Of a stretch of DNA of 64,000 nucleotides, positions 27,702-36,833 are shown piece after piece. The position numbers and the translations under genes were made by a program. The notes beneath the pieces were generated by a model that ran no database searches, was not told the origin of the DNA, and saw only the letters and a list, made by a program, of their open reading frames with translations. The stretch's first letter is position 1; the number at the start of each line of letters is the position of its first letter. The DNA is from Amycolatopsis sp. FDAARGOS 1241 (GTDB taxonomy: Bacteria; Actinomycetota; Actinomycetes; Mycobacteriales; Pseudonocardiaceae). The stretch lies in NCBI RefSeq assembly GCF_016889705.1, contig NZ_CP069526.1:7203001-7267000 (forward strand), given 5' to 3'.

Positions 27702-28412
27702 TCAGGCGTTCAGGTCGATCGCCTTGAAGGTGACGTAGCGATCCGGCGTGTAGGCCAGCTCGCCGCCCTTGCCCTTGATCACGCGGTCGTCGGTGCCCAC
27801 CGGGAACAGCTGGTAGTAGCCCGTGGAGCAGGCCGGGAGCACGCCCTCGCGGTTCTCGTAGGTCTGGCCCGTCGCGCCGTTTCGCACCTGGTTCACGACC
27901 GACTTCGCGGCGGAGGACAGAGTCGAGTAGCCGATCTTGGCCAGGCCGGAGAGGTTGCCGCAGGAGCTGGTGCCGGCACCGCCGCCGTTGACGTCGATGA
28001 CCTTGAACGTGGCGTAGTGGTCGCCGGTGTAGAAGTACTCGCCGCCCTGACCGGTGATGATCCGGCGGGTGCCGCGGTTGCTCGCACCGGGCGTGGGCAC
28101 CGTGTACTCGTGGTAGTAGCCGGAGGAGCAGGACGGCAGGATGCCTTCCCGGTTGTCGAAGACGACGCCGTCGTTCTGCGGGTACGGGAAGGGCCCGCCC
28201 TTCTGGATGAGGTTGTAGGTCGTGGTGGCTTCGGCGGGCAACGCGGACAGCGTCGTGTGCGAGAAGCCGGATAGGTTGCCGCAGGAGTTCTGCAGCACAG
28301 AAGCCCCAGTGGCCGGGACAGCGGGTGCCGCGACCGCGGCGGTGCCGAACCCGAGGAAACCGACCAGCAGGGCGAACAGGACCGCAGTCAAGCGCGAACG
28401 GTGGTTGGCCAT
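27702..28412 (-). CDS. secreted guanyl-specific ribonuclease (RNase Sa type) with a degenerate second domain
   Basis: 236 residues. The signal peptide (about 1-29, LTAVLFALLVGFLGFGTAAV then AAP) directs export. Domain 1 (about 44-141) matches streptomycete RNase Sa with catalytic Glu102 (YYHEYTV), Arg113 and Arg117 (RGTRRIITG) and His132 (GDHYATF). Domain 2 (about 151-235) repeats the fold words (CGNLSG, YENREGVLPACSTGYY, GKGGELAYT, YVTFKAID) but has Leu202 and Arg225 where Glu and His should be, so it is probably inactive. No barstar-like inhibitor gene is adjacent. It interrupts the coaD-sepIVA backbone. Confidence 0.93.
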   Translation of the reverse strand: MANHRSRLTAVLFALLVGFLGFGTAAVAAPAVPATGASVLQNSCGNLSGFSHTTLSALPAEATTTYNLIQKGGPFPYPQNDGVVFDNREGILPSCSSGYYHEYTVPTPGASNRGTRRIITGQGGEYFYTGDHYATFKVIDVNGGGAGTSSCGNLSGLAKIGYSTLSSAAKSVVNQVRNGATGQTYENREGVLPACSTGYYQLFPVGTDDRVIKGKGGELAYTPDRYVTFKAIDLNA

Positions 28413-28545
28413 TTTCGGACCGTAACCCGATGGGGTGGTCGTCAGGCTGCCGTCAAGTGAACAGCTTTCAGCTTGCACCGAAGTCCCGACGATGGTCGCC
28501 ACCCGATCGGGGGAAAACGTCCCGTGAACGCGCGAAACCCCGGAG

Positions 28546-29028
28546 TCAGGCCTGCTTCGGGAACACCTTGCTGAGCCGTTCGAACACGACCGGCGGCACG
28601 AGGCGCTCCACGTCGCCGCCCAGCGCCGCGACCTCCTTCACGAGCGAGCTGGAGACGAAGCCGTAGGCCGGGTTGTTGGCCATCAGCAGCGTTTCAAGCC
28701 CCGTGAGCTCGCGGTTCATCTGCGCCATCTGCAGCTCGTAGTCGAAGTCGCTCACCGACCGCAGTCCCTTGGCGACCGCCGCGATGTCGTTGTCCCGGCA
28801 GTAGTCCACGAGCAGGCCCTGCCACGAGTCGACGCGCACGTTCGGCAGCTTCGCGGTGATCTCGCGCAGCATCTCCAGCCGTTCCTCGACGCTGAACAGG
28901 CCCTTCTTGTTCTTGTTCACCCCCACTGCGACCACGACTTCGTCGAAGAGGAGGGACGCCCGCTCGATGATGTCGAGGTGCCCGTTGGTGGCCGGATCGT
29001 AGGAACCGGGACAGACCGCACGCCGCAT
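28546..29028 (-). CDS. coaD: phosphopantetheine adenylyltransferase
   Basis: 160 residues. The fourth step of coenzyme A synthesis (4'-phosphopantetheine plus ATP to dephospho-CoA). Nucleotidyltransferase motif GSYDPATNGHLDII (TxGH type), KGLRSVSDFDYELQMA, and SSSLVKEVAALGGD. 52 bases after rsmD, the common bacterial rsmD-coaD pair. Confidence 0.97.
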   Translation of the reverse strand: MRRAVCPGSYDPATNGHLDIIERASLLFDEVVVAVGVNKNKKGLFSVEERLEMLREITAKLPNVRVDSWQGLLVDYCRDNDIAAVAKGLRSVSDFDYELQMAQMNRELTGLETLLMANNPAYGFVSSSLVKEVAALGGDVERLVPPVVFERLSKVFPKQA

Positions 29029-29080
29029 GCGCGGACGCTACCAAGCCGCGACAGCTCGCGCGCGCTTCGTGATGACTGCG

Positions 29081-29647
29081 TCACACCTGTGCTCGACGGG
29101 TGTACTCGGCCCAGTGCAGCGCGGTGTCGCCGTACTTCTTGTCCCGGGTCGGGGTGAAGGCGGCCGGCCAGTCCGGCGCACCGTCACGAGCGGCCCGTTC
29201 GATCACCACGAGGGCACCGTCGGTGAGCCAGCCGCCCTCGTCGAGCGCGGCCAGCACCTTGCCGAGTGCGGCGGCGTCGACGGCGTACGGCGGATCGGCC
29301 AGCACGAGGTCGAACTCGGCGGCCGCGGGCGCGGCCACCACGGCCTCGACAGGCGCGGCGCGCACGGTGCCACCCAGGCCCAGCGCTCCGACGTTGCCGC
29401 GCAGCACATCTGCGGCCCTGCGGTCGGCTTCGACGAACCACGCGTCGGCGGCGCCGCGGGAGAGGGCTTCGAGGCCGAGCGCGCCGGAGCCGGCGTAGAG
29501 GTCGAGCACGCGCACGCCCTCGAGCTCCCCCGCCACGTCGAGGGCGTTGAACAGGGCTTCGCGCACCCGCTCCGACGTGGGCCGGGTGCCCTTCGGCGGC
29601 ACTTTCAGCCGACGGCCGCCCGCCTTCCCCGCCACGATCCTCGTCAT
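29081..29647 (-). CDS. rsmD: 16S rRNA (guanine(966)-N(2))-methyltransferase
   Basis: 188 residues. MTRIVAGKAGGRRLKVP start, RPTSERVREALFNAL, SAM motif VLDLYAGSGALGLEALSRG, and the catalytic LADPPY. Methylates G966 of 16S rRNA in the small subunit. First of an rsmD-coaD pair. Confidence 0.96.
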   Translation of the reverse strand: MTRIVAGKAGGRRLKVPPKGTRPTSERVREALFNALDVAGELEGVRVLDLYAGSGALGLEALSRGAADAWFVEADRRAADVLRGNVGALGLGGTVRAAPVEAVVAAPAAAEFDLVLADPPYAVDAAALGKVLAALDEGGWLTDGALVVIERAARDGAPDWPAAFTPTRDKKYGDTALHWAEYTRRAQV

Positions 29648-29770
29648 CCCGTCATCTTCGCGGACGTCCACGATGTGGTGTTGGACAGGACTTGCTGAAT
29701 CCGCCGCGCGCGGGCGCGTAGAGTCGTTCTTCGCCCTCCAGAGGCGGTCGAGCTGTTTAGGGAGAGTTTG

Positions 29771-31894
29771 GTGTCGGAACCCCGGGTGCGACGAGCGGAG
29801 ATCGCCGTCGAACAGGCCCACGTGGATCGGGTCTACACCCGGCTCGCCGAGCTGCGCCAACAGGCCGAGGCGATGCGCACGAAGGGCTACGAGATCGGTC
29901 AGGGCGCGCAGCGCGAGGCCATCTTCGAGCAGGCGTCGATGCTGTTCGAGCGCGACATGATGGTCTACCACGCGAACCAGACCCTGCAGACGCTCGACGC
30001 CGAGTACGAGGGCCTGGTCTTCGGCCGGCTCGACCACCTCGACCGCGAGCACATCTACGTCGGGCGCCTCGGCATCCGCGACAACGAGTTCGACAACCTC
30101 GTCACCGACTGGCGCGCCCCGGCGGCCGCGGCGTTCTACCAGGCCACGGCGGAAGAGCCGATGGACGTGGTGCGCCGTCGCGTGATCCGCTGCTCCGGCC
30201 AGACCGTGCTCGACGTCGACGACGACGTGCTGATCCCCGACGCCGTGCCGGAGGACATGCAGGTCGTCGGCGAGGGTGCGCTCATGGCCGCGCTGGGCCG
30301 CTCGCGCGGCGAGAAGATGCGCGACATCGTCGCCACGATCCAGAAAGAGCAGGACGAGGTCATCCGCGCGCCGTGGCGCGGGGTCACCGAGATCACCGGC
30401 GGGCCGGGCACCGGGAAGACGGCCGTCGCCCTGCACCGCGCGGCGTACCTGCTCTACCGCCACCGCCGTCAGCTCGGCGGTGCGGGCGTGCTCGTGATCG
30501 GCCCGTCGGGTGTGTTCACCTCGTACATCTCGCGCGTGCTGCCGTCGATGGGCGAGACGAACGTGGAGCTGCGCGCGCTGGGCGAGGTGCTCGACGGGCT
30601 CGCGGCGACCCGCCAGGACAACTCCGAGCTGGCCGCGATCAAGGGTTCGCTGCGGATGCGCAAGGTGCTGCTGCGCGCGCTGCGTGACACGCCGCCCGAG
30701 GCGCCGCAGGAGTTGCGGATGGTCTACCGCGGCGAAGTGCTGAAGCTCTCGGCGCGTGAACTGGAGAAGGTGCGCCGCAAGGCCCACACGCAGGGTGCGC
30801 CGCCGAACCGGGCGCGCGTACGCACCGCCGAGCTGCTGCTGGCGGCGCTGGCCGACAAGGCCGAGGAGTACGCGAAGGCGGACGGCAAGGAGATCGATCG
30901 CGCGGAGCTGATCAACGACCTCGGCGAGCGCATCGACTTCCACCGCTTCCTGGTGGTGTGGTGGCCGATCCTTTACCCCGCGCAGATCCTCAAGTGGCTC
31001 GGCGACGAGAAGCGCCTCGCCGCCGCGTCGAAGGGCGTGCTCAACCGCCACGAGATCACCGTGCTCGCCGCCGACTTCGCCGACCGCTCGCGCGGCTGGA
31101 CCGTCGCCGACGTCGCCCTGCTGGACGAGCTGCGCGTGCTCGTGGGCCCGGAGCCCAAGCGGCGCCGGCGCCAGCAGGTGATCGAGGCCGCCCCGGAGCG
31201 CGGCAGCACGGGCGCCGCCCCGCACCGGCCCGAGCACTACGACGAGTACTCCCACGTGGTCGTCGACGAATCGCAGGACCTCTCCCCCATGCAGTGGCGC
31301 ATGGTCGGCCGCCGCGGCAAGTACGCGAGCTGGACCGTCGTCGGCGACCCGGTGCAGAGCTCGTGGCCGGACCCCGAGGAGGCCGCCGCCGCGCGCGACC
31401 AGGCCTTCGGCGTGAAGACGGCCAAACGCCGCTACACGCTGCGTACCAACTACCGCAACTCGGCGGAGATCTTCGACCTCGCCGCGAAGGTCGTGGCCGG
31501 TCACGCCGAGCCCGGCGAGCTGCCAAAGGCGGTCCGGACCACCGGCATCGAGCCCGAGGTGCGGCCCGTCGAAGCGGCTGCGCTGGAAGGTGCGACGCAG
31601 GCCGCGGTGAAGGAGCTGCTCGGCGCCGTGGAGGGCACCGTGGGCGTGATCACGGCCATGGACCGCGTCCCGGAGATCGCGGGCTGGTTCGCCGACCAGA
31701 CCGACGAACGCCTCAAGATCGTCGGCAGCCTCGACTCCAAGGGCCTCGAGTACGACGCCGTCGTGCTGGTCGAGCCCATGGACCTCGTCACGGAGTCCTC
31801 CACCGGCAGGCGGGTCCTGTACGTCGCCCTGACCCGGGCGACGCAGCAGCTGATCGTGCTCGCATCCGACCCGGACTGGCTGCCGCAGAGCTGA
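29771..31894 (+). CDS. HelD-type superfamily 1 helicase (HelR-like RNA polymerase recycling factor)
   Basis: 707 residues from a GTG with SD GGAGAG. The N-terminal coiled-coil arm ([19 protein letters not shown], about 1-70) is followed by a UvrD-like core: Walker [24 protein letters not shown]-like [27 protein letters not shown] and [11 protein letters not shown]. HelD proteins pull RNA polymerase off DNA; the actinobacterial HelR group also displaces rifampicin and gives tolerance. No palindrome resembling the rifamycin-associated element is seen in the upstream 80 bases, so membership of the inducible HelR group is uncertain. Confidence 0.92.
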   Translation: MSEPRVRRAEIAVEQAHVDRVYTRLAELRQQAEAMRTKGYEIGQGAQREAIFEQASMLFERDMMVYHANQTLQTLDAEYEGLVFGRLDHLDREHIYVGRLGIRDNEFDNLVTDWRAPAAAAFYQATAEEPMDVVRRRVIRCSGQTVLDVDDDVLIPDAVPEDMQVVGEGALMAALGRSRGEKMRDIVATIQKEQDEVIRAPWRGVTEITGGPGTGKTAVALHRAAYLLYRHRRQLGGAGVLVIGPSGVFTSYISRVLPSMGETNVELRALGEVLDGLAATRQDNSELAAIKGSLRMRKVLLRALRDTPPEAPQELRMVYRGEVLKLSARELEKVRRKAHTQGAPPNRARVRTAELLLAALADKAEEYAKADGKEIDRAELINDLGERIDFHRFLVVWWPILYPAQILKWLGDEKRLAAASKGVLNRHEITVLAADFADRSRGWTVADVALLDELRVLVGPEPKRRRRQQVIEAAPERGSTGAAPHRPEHYDEYSHVVVDESQDLSPMQWRMVGRRGKYASWTVVGDPVQSSWPDPEEAAAARDQAFGVKTAKRRYTLRTNYRNSAEIFDLAAKVVAGHAEPGELPKAVRTTGIEPEVRPVEAAALEGATQAAVKELLGAVEGTVGVITAMDRVPEIAGWFADQTDERLKIVGSLDSKGLEYDAVVLVEPMDLVTESSTGRRVLYVALTRATQQLIVLASDPDWLPQS

Positions 31895-31973
31895 CGCCGC
31901 TGACACCGCTGACACCCCCGACATCTCTGACGCGCCGGGAAGGGAACAGCGGGCCTGTGCGTTACTGCTGATC

Positions 31974-32969
31974 GTGAGTTCCCTGTCTGACGTGCCGCTG
32001 TCCGTGCTCGACCTCGCGCCCATCTCGGAGGGCCAGGGGGTCGGCGACGCCCTGCGCAACACCATCGACCTGGCCCGCCACGCGGAGCGGCTGGGGTACC
32101 GCCGCTACTGGCTCGCCGAGCACCACAACATGCCGGGCATCGCCAGCTCGGCGACGGTCGTGCTGATCGGTTCGGTGGCCGGCGCCACGGAGTCCATTCG
32201 CGTCGGCTCCGGCGGGATCATGCTGCCCAACCACGCGCCGCTCGTGGTGGCCGAGCAGTTCGGCACCCTGGAGGCGCTGCACCCCGGCCGCATCGACCTC
32301 GGCATCGGGCGCGCGCCCGGCACCGACCAGCGCACGGCGCTCGCGCTGCGCGGACCCGGCGGACTCACCGCCGAGAACTTCCCGGAGCAGCTGATGGAGC
32401 TGCTCGAGTACTTCGAGCGCGATCCCGCGCGCGGCGTCAACGCCGTGACCGCCGAGGGCAACAAACCGCCGCTGTGGCTGCTGGGGTCCTCCGGTTTCAG
32501 CGCGCAGCTCGCCGGACGGCTCGGGGTGCCGTTCTCGTTCGCGCACCACTTCGCGTCGGAGAACACGTTGCCGGCCGTGCAGCTGTACCGCGAGAACTTC
32601 CGCCCGTCGGAGGTCCTGCAGGAGCCGTACGTGATGCTCGGCGTCGCCGTCGTGGCGGCCGAGACCGACGAGCGCGCGCAGTTCCTCGCCGGGCCGAGCG
32701 GGCTGTCGTTCCTCAGCCTCCGCCGCGGCCGCCCGGTCGCCTTGCCGACGCCAGAGGAAGCCGCCGAGTACCCGTACACGGAGGCGGACCGCGCATTCCT
32801 CGCCGACCGCTTCGGTTCGAGCGTGATCGGCTCGCCGGAGACCGTCCGCAAGGGACTCGAGCAGCTGCTCGCCGACAGCGGCGCGGACGAGCTGATGATC
32901 ACCACCCAGGTCCACGGGCACGAGGACCGCGTGCGCTCCTACGAACTCGTGGCGAGCCTCAAGGATTGA
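31974..32969 (+). CDS. LLM class flavin-dependent oxidoreductase (MsnO8-like)
   Basis: 331 residues, GTG start. Luciferase-like barrel: [55 protein letters not shown], and [13 protein letters not shown]. Uses FMNH2 or F420 for oxidation of an unknown substrate. Lies 79 bases after the helicase gene; they may be co-transcribed. A terminator follows. Confidence 0.92.
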   Translation: MSSLSDVPLSVLDLAPISEGQGVGDALRNTIDLARHAERLGYRRYWLAEHHNMPGIASSATVVLIGSVAGATESIRVGSGGIMLPNHAPLVVAEQFGTLEALHPGRIDLGIGRAPGTDQRTALALRGPGGLTAENFPEQLMELLEYFERDPARGVNAVTAEGNKPPLWLLGSSGFSAQLAGRLGVPFSFAHHFASENTLPAVQLYRENFRPSEVLQEPYVMLGVAVVAAETDERAQFLAGPSGLSFLSLRRGRPVALPTPEEAAEYPYTEADRAFLADRFGSSVIGSPETVRKGLEQLLADSGADELMITTQVHGHEDRVRSYELVASLKD

Positions 32970-32986
32970 CGTCGAGCGGAAGAGAG

Positions 32987-33018
32987 ATCCCGGTCCACGT
33001 GGCCGGGATTTTTCTTTC
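32987..33018 (+). terminator. intrinsic terminator after the LLM oxidoreductase gene
   Basis: ATCCCGG and CCGGGAT arms around TCCACGTGG (itself able to extend the stem), then TTTTTCTTT. It also lies just past the end of the convergent PucR gene. Confidence 0.88.
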
Positions 33019-33032
33019 CACTGTCGCGTTGC

Positions 33033-34319
33033 TCAGCGCTGCGTTGTCCACTGAGGACTCCGGCGTGGCGACGGCAGCACCTCAGTCGGCGGGAATGGCC
33101 CGGGCCAGGGGCCGGCTGTCGAGCGGCGCGGGGCGGTCGCGCGCAGGACCAGCGCCATTTCGAAGCGAGCGGCGGGATCGCGCAGCCGGTGGCCGAAGGT
33201 GGCCTGGAGCTGGCGCATGCGGTAGCGGACGGTCTGCGGGTGGATCTGCAGGAGTTCGGCGATTTCGACGACGTTGCCCTGGCTGTCGAGCCACGCGCGC
33301 AGCGTCTCGAGGAGCCGTTCCTGCTGTTTGTCCGTCATCCCGGCCAGCGGCGCGAAGAGGCGGGCACGCAGCACGTCGACCAGCGCGGCGTCGGAGTTCA
33401 CCAGCAAGTCGCCGAGGTGGTCCTCGGCGCGGTGCACGCGGCGGTGCGCGATGCGTCCGCGATCAGCGAGCCTCAGGGCGGCGCGAGCCCACCGCAGCGA
33501 GTCGGCGAGGCAGCCGAGCGGCACACACGGCCCGACCGACAGCCGGTGGTCCGGCAACGCAGCCTGCAGCGTCGCGAGGCGCGCGCTGTCGACGGCTCCG
33601 GGCACCACGATGCGCGGCTGCGCGCCCTCCAGTTCGAAGAGCAGGTCGGAGTCGAGCGTGACGTGCCGGCGAAGGCGCGTGATGGTCATCGGCTGCAGAG
33701 CGATCGGCGACGCCACCTCGGGTACCGCCCAGCCGGTGAGCTGCGCGAGATCGCAGATCGTCTTCGCGGGTGCGGCCGGATGTTGCAGCAGCAGGTCGAG
33801 CAGCCGGTGCCGCCACATCTCGAGCGCGCCTGCCGTCCGGGCCTTGGCTTCGAGGTACCCATCGAGCGCGACGGACGCCAGTTCGTCCATGAACGCCAGC
33901 ATCGCGTCGGCGAGCTGCGACACGACCGCCGACGACAACCCGCTCCGCCGCCCGACGTCCATGATCCGCCGCCACGACACCCGCGCGCCGACGCGGTACG
34001 CCGACTGCAGCGTGTCCAAGCTGCGCCCCTCGCGCATCTCGTTCTGCCCCAGCCGGTGGTGCACCTCGTGCGACTGCTCTTTCGACACCGCCGGGTCCGC
34101 GATCTGCTCGACGAACAGCTTGATGGCGTACTCCACTCCCGCCCGGATCGGTTTCCCGCACTGTCCGTCCAGCAGCCGCGCATACACCGGAATCGTCACC
34201 CTGATCTCGTCGACGATTTCCGTCGCCAGGCTGGCGAGCTCGGGGCGCAGGATTTCGGCCAGCCTCCGCGGCATCTCCGCCGACGGCACAGCGCGCTCGA
34301 GTCCCCGCTCCACCGTCAT
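33033..34319 (-). CDS. PucR/CdaR family transcriptional regulator
   Basis: 428 residues. The N-terminal RsbRD-like helical domain (about 10-170: LAEILRPELASLATEIVDEI, LQSAYRVGARVSWRRIMD) is followed by a GGDEF-like middle part and a C-terminal HTH_30 (WLDSQGNVVEIAELL, IHPQTVRYRMRQLQATFG). A long Pro/Arg tail ends the protein. Such regulators often activate genes for amines, purines or proline, but no target is evident here. Upstream lies a perfect palindrome (34456-34475). Confidence 0.9.
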   Translation of the reverse strand: MTVERGLERAVPSAEMPRRLAEILRPELASLATEIVDEIRVTIPVYARLLDGQCGKPIRAGVEYAIKLFVEQIADPAVSKEQSHEVHHRLGQNEMREGRSLDTLQSAYRVGARVSWRRIMDVGRRSGLSSAVVSQLADAMLAFMDELASVALDGYLEAKARTAGALEMWRHRLLDLLLQHPAAPAKTICDLAQLTGWAVPEVASPIALQPMTITRLRRHVTLDSDLLFELEGAQPRIVVPGAVDSARLATLQAALPDHRLSVGPCVPLGCLADSLRWARAALRLADRGRIAHRRVHRAEDHLGDLLVNSDAALVDVLRARLFAPLAGMTDKQQERLLETLRAWLDSQGNVVEIAELLQIHPQTVRYRMRQLQATFGHRLRDPAARFEMALVLRATAPRRSTAGPWPGPFPPTEVLPSPRRSPQWTTQR

Positions 34320-34455
34320 CGCAGCTCCTTTGCCCCGCTCCGGTTCCCGGCCATCGGCACCCCATCGGCAGCCCCCTCGGCAGCCGATGGGGTGACACAG
34401 GACACATCGAAAAACTCACGCCGAATGTGTCACCTTTCGCCGGACAAACAGATTT

Positions 34456-34475
34456 CTTGTCACCGGCGTGACAAG
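34456..34475. promoter_or_regulatory. 20-bp palindrome upstream of the PucR-type gene
   Basis: CTTGTCACCGGCGTGACAAG: perfect 8-base arms with a 4-base spacer. Half-sites TGTCACC and GTGACA also occur at about 34390-34435, so a regulator may bind several times. It lies in the 455-base gap between the PucR gene and the divergent membrane protein gene; the rest of that gap (34320-34736) shows nothing else clear. Confidence 0.55.
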
Positions 34476-34736
34476 TTCGCGCGGTCCCACTGACAAAGTC
34501 CGAGAACGTACCGCCGACCGCGCCGGAAAAGGCGTACGAACGGACGAACACGCCACCCCCTTCCGATCGCCCCAGGCCCACCGCGCCAGCGCACGGACTC
34601 CACCGCCGTGCAGCGGGTCCACCCGCGACACAACCACCCTGCAGAGATCGCGATCCCTCGCAGTTCCCACCCGGGGCCGGCTCCTCCGCCTGCCAACCAG
34701 CGCGTTGCGCATCGATCTGCGCGGCACTCATCCGTC

Positions 34737-34758
34737 TTGTACCATGTGCTTGATACAA
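34737..34758. promoter_or_regulatory. operator-like inverted repeat overlapping a -10 box
   Basis: TTGTACCA-N6-TGATACAA, 8-base arms with one mismatch. The TTGTA...TACAA form is typical of YtrA-type GntR operators. TACAAT at its right end would serve as a -10 box, so a bound repressor would block initiation. The YtrA-like gene is the second gene downstream, which fits autoregulation. Confidence 0.65.
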
Positions 34759-34774
34759 TATGGGAGTGCTTGCG

Positions 34775-35497
34775 ATGGACCTCGGCTCAGCGCTCGGTGC
34801 CGCTCTGGTTTGCGGCTTGTTCGGCCTGGCGATCCTGATCGTCTTGTGGCCGGGACAACGGCAGGGCGCGCACCTGCTCGCCAAGTGGGGCCTGCCGCGC
34901 GCGACGCCCGAGCAGGTGGGCGTCGCGGTGCGCTACCTGCGGCGCCGGCGGTTCTGGTATCCGTGGCTGTTCGTCGGGCTCCCCCTGATTCCGGGCGCGT
35001 CGCGTCTGGCGGACTCGTCCGGCCTCGGCACGATCGTGGCCGTGCTGCTCCTGGGCGGGCTCATCGCCGAGGTGCTGGCCCAGCGTCCGACCCCGGGCTC
35101 GCGGCGCGAAGCCGTGCTCGCACCCCGCGGCGTCCTCGACTTCGCTCCCCTGTGGGCGATCATCGCCACCGGGCTGCCCGCGGTCGCCGCCGCGGTGCAC
35201 CTGGCGGTGCTCGGCGAGTGGGTGCGGTTCGCCGTGACGCTCGCGTCCGCCGCCGTCGCGTGCGGCGTGGTGCTGCTCGCCGTGCGGCGCCCGGCCACCG
35301 GTGATCCCGACGTCGACCTCGCCCTACGCTGCCGCAGCGCCCACGTCGCCCTCGGGCTCGCCACGGCGACGTGCGCCGTCACCGCCCGGCCCGGCGCCAC
35401 GTTGCCGTCGTTCCTGGCGTTCGTGGGGACGCTCGCCGCGTTCCTCGCCATCGCCTCGCCGCCGCGGAAGCTGCCGGCGACGGCGGCGGCGAAGTAG
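34775..35497 (+). CDS. membrane protein partner of a YtrA-type regulator
   Basis: 240 residues from an ATG with SD GGGAG eight bases upstream (an ATG at 34760 has none). About six membrane segments (GAALVCGLFGLAILIVLW, WYPWLFVGLPLIPG, GTIVAVLLLGGLIAEVL, LWAIIATGLPAVAAAVHL, and two more). Charged loops include RYLRRRRFW. It precedes a GntR gene with no gap. This pairing is common in actinomycetes, but the function is unknown; no ABC ATPase gene is adjacent. Confidence 0.85.
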   Translation: MDLGSALGAALVCGLFGLAILIVLWPGQRQGAHLLAKWGLPRATPEQVGVAVRYLRRRRFWYPWLFVGLPLIPGASRLADSSGLGTIVAVLLLGGLIAEVLAQRPTPGSRREAVLAPRGVLDFAPLWAIIATGLPAVAAAVHLAVLGEWVRFAVTLASAAVACGVVLLAVRRPATGDPDVDLALRCRSAHVALGLATATCAVTARPGATLPSFLAFVGTLAAFLAIASPPRKLPATAAAK

Positions 35498-35875
35498 ATG
35501 CCACTGCGAGTGGTCGTCGACACCGACAACGGAGTCGCCCCGTGGCGCCAGGTCCACGACCAGATCGTCCACGCGATCAGCACCGGTGCCGTGCCCGTCG
35601 ACGCTCGGCTCCCGCCCATCCGCCAGCTCGCCCGCGACCTCGGGCTGGCCGCGGGCACAGTCGCCCGCGTCTACCGCGAACTCGAAGCCGCCGGCTGGGT
35701 CACCACCGCTCGCGCCCGCGGAACCGTCGTCACCGGCGCCGCCGAGCCGCCCGACCGCGCGGCCCTGCTCCGCACCGCGGCCGACGACTACGCCCGGCGC
35801 GTCCGGGAGCTGAACGTCGACGTGGCTGAAGCCGTCGAGGCCGTGCGTGCGGCACTCGCCGAGAGCCGGCCCTGA
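35498..35875 (+). CDS. GntR family regulator, YtrA subfamily
   Basis: 125 residues. Winged helix: APWRQVHDQIVHAISTGAV, LPPIRQLARDLGLAAGTVARVYRELE, GWVTTARARGTVV, then a short C-terminal dimer helix pair. Short C-terminal domains define the YtrA group, which usually controls an adjacent membrane transporter gene. Its ATG directly follows the stop of the membrane protein gene. The palindrome at 34737-34758 is the probable operator. Confidence 0.93.
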   Translation: MPLRVVVDTDNGVAPWRQVHDQIVHAISTGAVPVDARLPPIRQLARDLGLAAGTVARVYRELEAAGWVTTARARGTVVTGAAEPPDRAALLRTAADDYARRVRELNVDVAEAVEAVRAALAESRP

Positions 35876-35914
35876 GCCGCGCTCACCCGGTGCGCCACAA
35901 GGCCTGGCAGGGGT

Positions 35915-36712
35915 TCAGCCTCGCATGAGCACCCTCCCCACCGCGGTGATCACGGGCTCCAGCGCCTCGAGCTGGGTGCCCACGCACTCCGTGATCCCCG
36001 CGCCGACGACGTCTACTTCGGACAATCCGGCGATCGCCTCGACGAGCTCGAAGATCTTCAGCCCACCGGGTTCGGGGAAGTTCACGCCGCCGAACTCCCC
36101 CGGATCCAGCACATCGAGATCGACGTGCAGGTACACCGACTCCGCACCGGCCCGCCGCAGCGCACCGGCGACGTCCTCTGTCTGCACCGCCAGCCCGCGC
36201 CGAACGGCTTGCTCCTCCGCGACATCGAAGACCCGGGTGCCGAACAGCGCCACCCGCCCCGGCTCGATCGCGGGGCTCGCCGCGAACTCCTCGTCCCCTT
36301 CGCCCAGCAACGACCGCAGCACCATCCCGTGGAACGCGCCCGAGGGAGACGACTCGGCCGTGTTCAGATCCGGATGCGCGTCGAACCACGCGACACCCAG
36401 CCCGGCGCCGTGGCGGTACCGCGCCACACCGACCGGCACCAGCTCCACGCCGCAGTCGCCGCCGATCGTCAGGACCGGACCGCCGGGTGCTTCGAGCGCG
36501 GCGAGCTGCGCCGCTCGGTTGGCACCCGTCAGCACCGCGCGGTTGGCGACGCCCGCACTCACCTCACTGGTGGCCGGTTCCTGGTGGATGTGGTGCACCG
36601 GCCGGCCCAGGACGTGCCCGGCCAGCTCGGACAGCGCGAGGCAGCCCTCCATCAGCCCCCGGGCCTGGGGACCGACCGCGCCCTGCCACTGCGGCACCGC
36701 GTTGATCAGCAT
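35915..36712 (-). CDS. arginase/agmatinase-fold protein with an altered metal site
   Basis: 265 residues. Ureohydrolase fold with WFDAHPDLNT (metal ligands D111, H113, D115), SGAFHGM and HVDLDVLDP. The first metal motif, GGDHS in arginases, reads GGDCG (Cys87 instead of His). Either the metal content or the activity differs from arginase; formiminoglutamase- or agmatinase-like substrates are possible. Stands alone; 120 bases separate it from the end of pyc, with a strong hairpin between. Confidence 0.87.
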   Translation of the reverse strand: MLINAVPQWQGAVGPQARGLMEGCLALSELAGHVLGRPVHHIHQEPATSEVSAGVANRAVLTGANRAAQLAALEAPGGPVLTIGGDCGVELVPVGVARYRHGAGLGVAWFDAHPDLNTAESSPSGAFHGMVLRSLLGEGDEEFAASPAIEPGRVALFGTRVFDVAEEQAVRRGLAVQTEDVAGALRRAGAESVYLHVDLDVLDPGEFGGVNFPEPGGLKIFELVEAIAGLSEVDVVGAGITECVGTQLEALEPVITAVGRVLMRG

Positions 36713-36761
36713 GCGCCCGACGGTAGCGCGGCCACCCCCGCCGAGACGAGCCCGAAGCGGC

Positions 36762-36806
36762 GCGAACGGCCCACTCGCGCCGAAATGGCGCGAGTGGGCC
36801 GTTCGC
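36762..36806. repeat. perfect hairpin made of two inverted GCGCGAGTGG-type units
   Basis: Arms GCGAACGGCCCACTCGCGCC and its exact reverse complement flank a 5-base loop (GAAAT). The word GCGCGAGTGGGCCGTTCGC is the same family as the units of the array at 55.7-56.5 kb. It lies between the pyc stop (36834) and the arginase-like start and has no U-tract, so it is not a classical terminator. Confidence 0.85.
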
Positions 36807-36833
36807 TACACCGAAAACTGGCGCACTGCCGCG

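Noticed and set aside
29648..32065. Minus-strand extension of rsmD by about 800 codons
   Set aside because: It is opposite the HelD-type helicase; rsmD has a proper ATG at 29647 and normal length.
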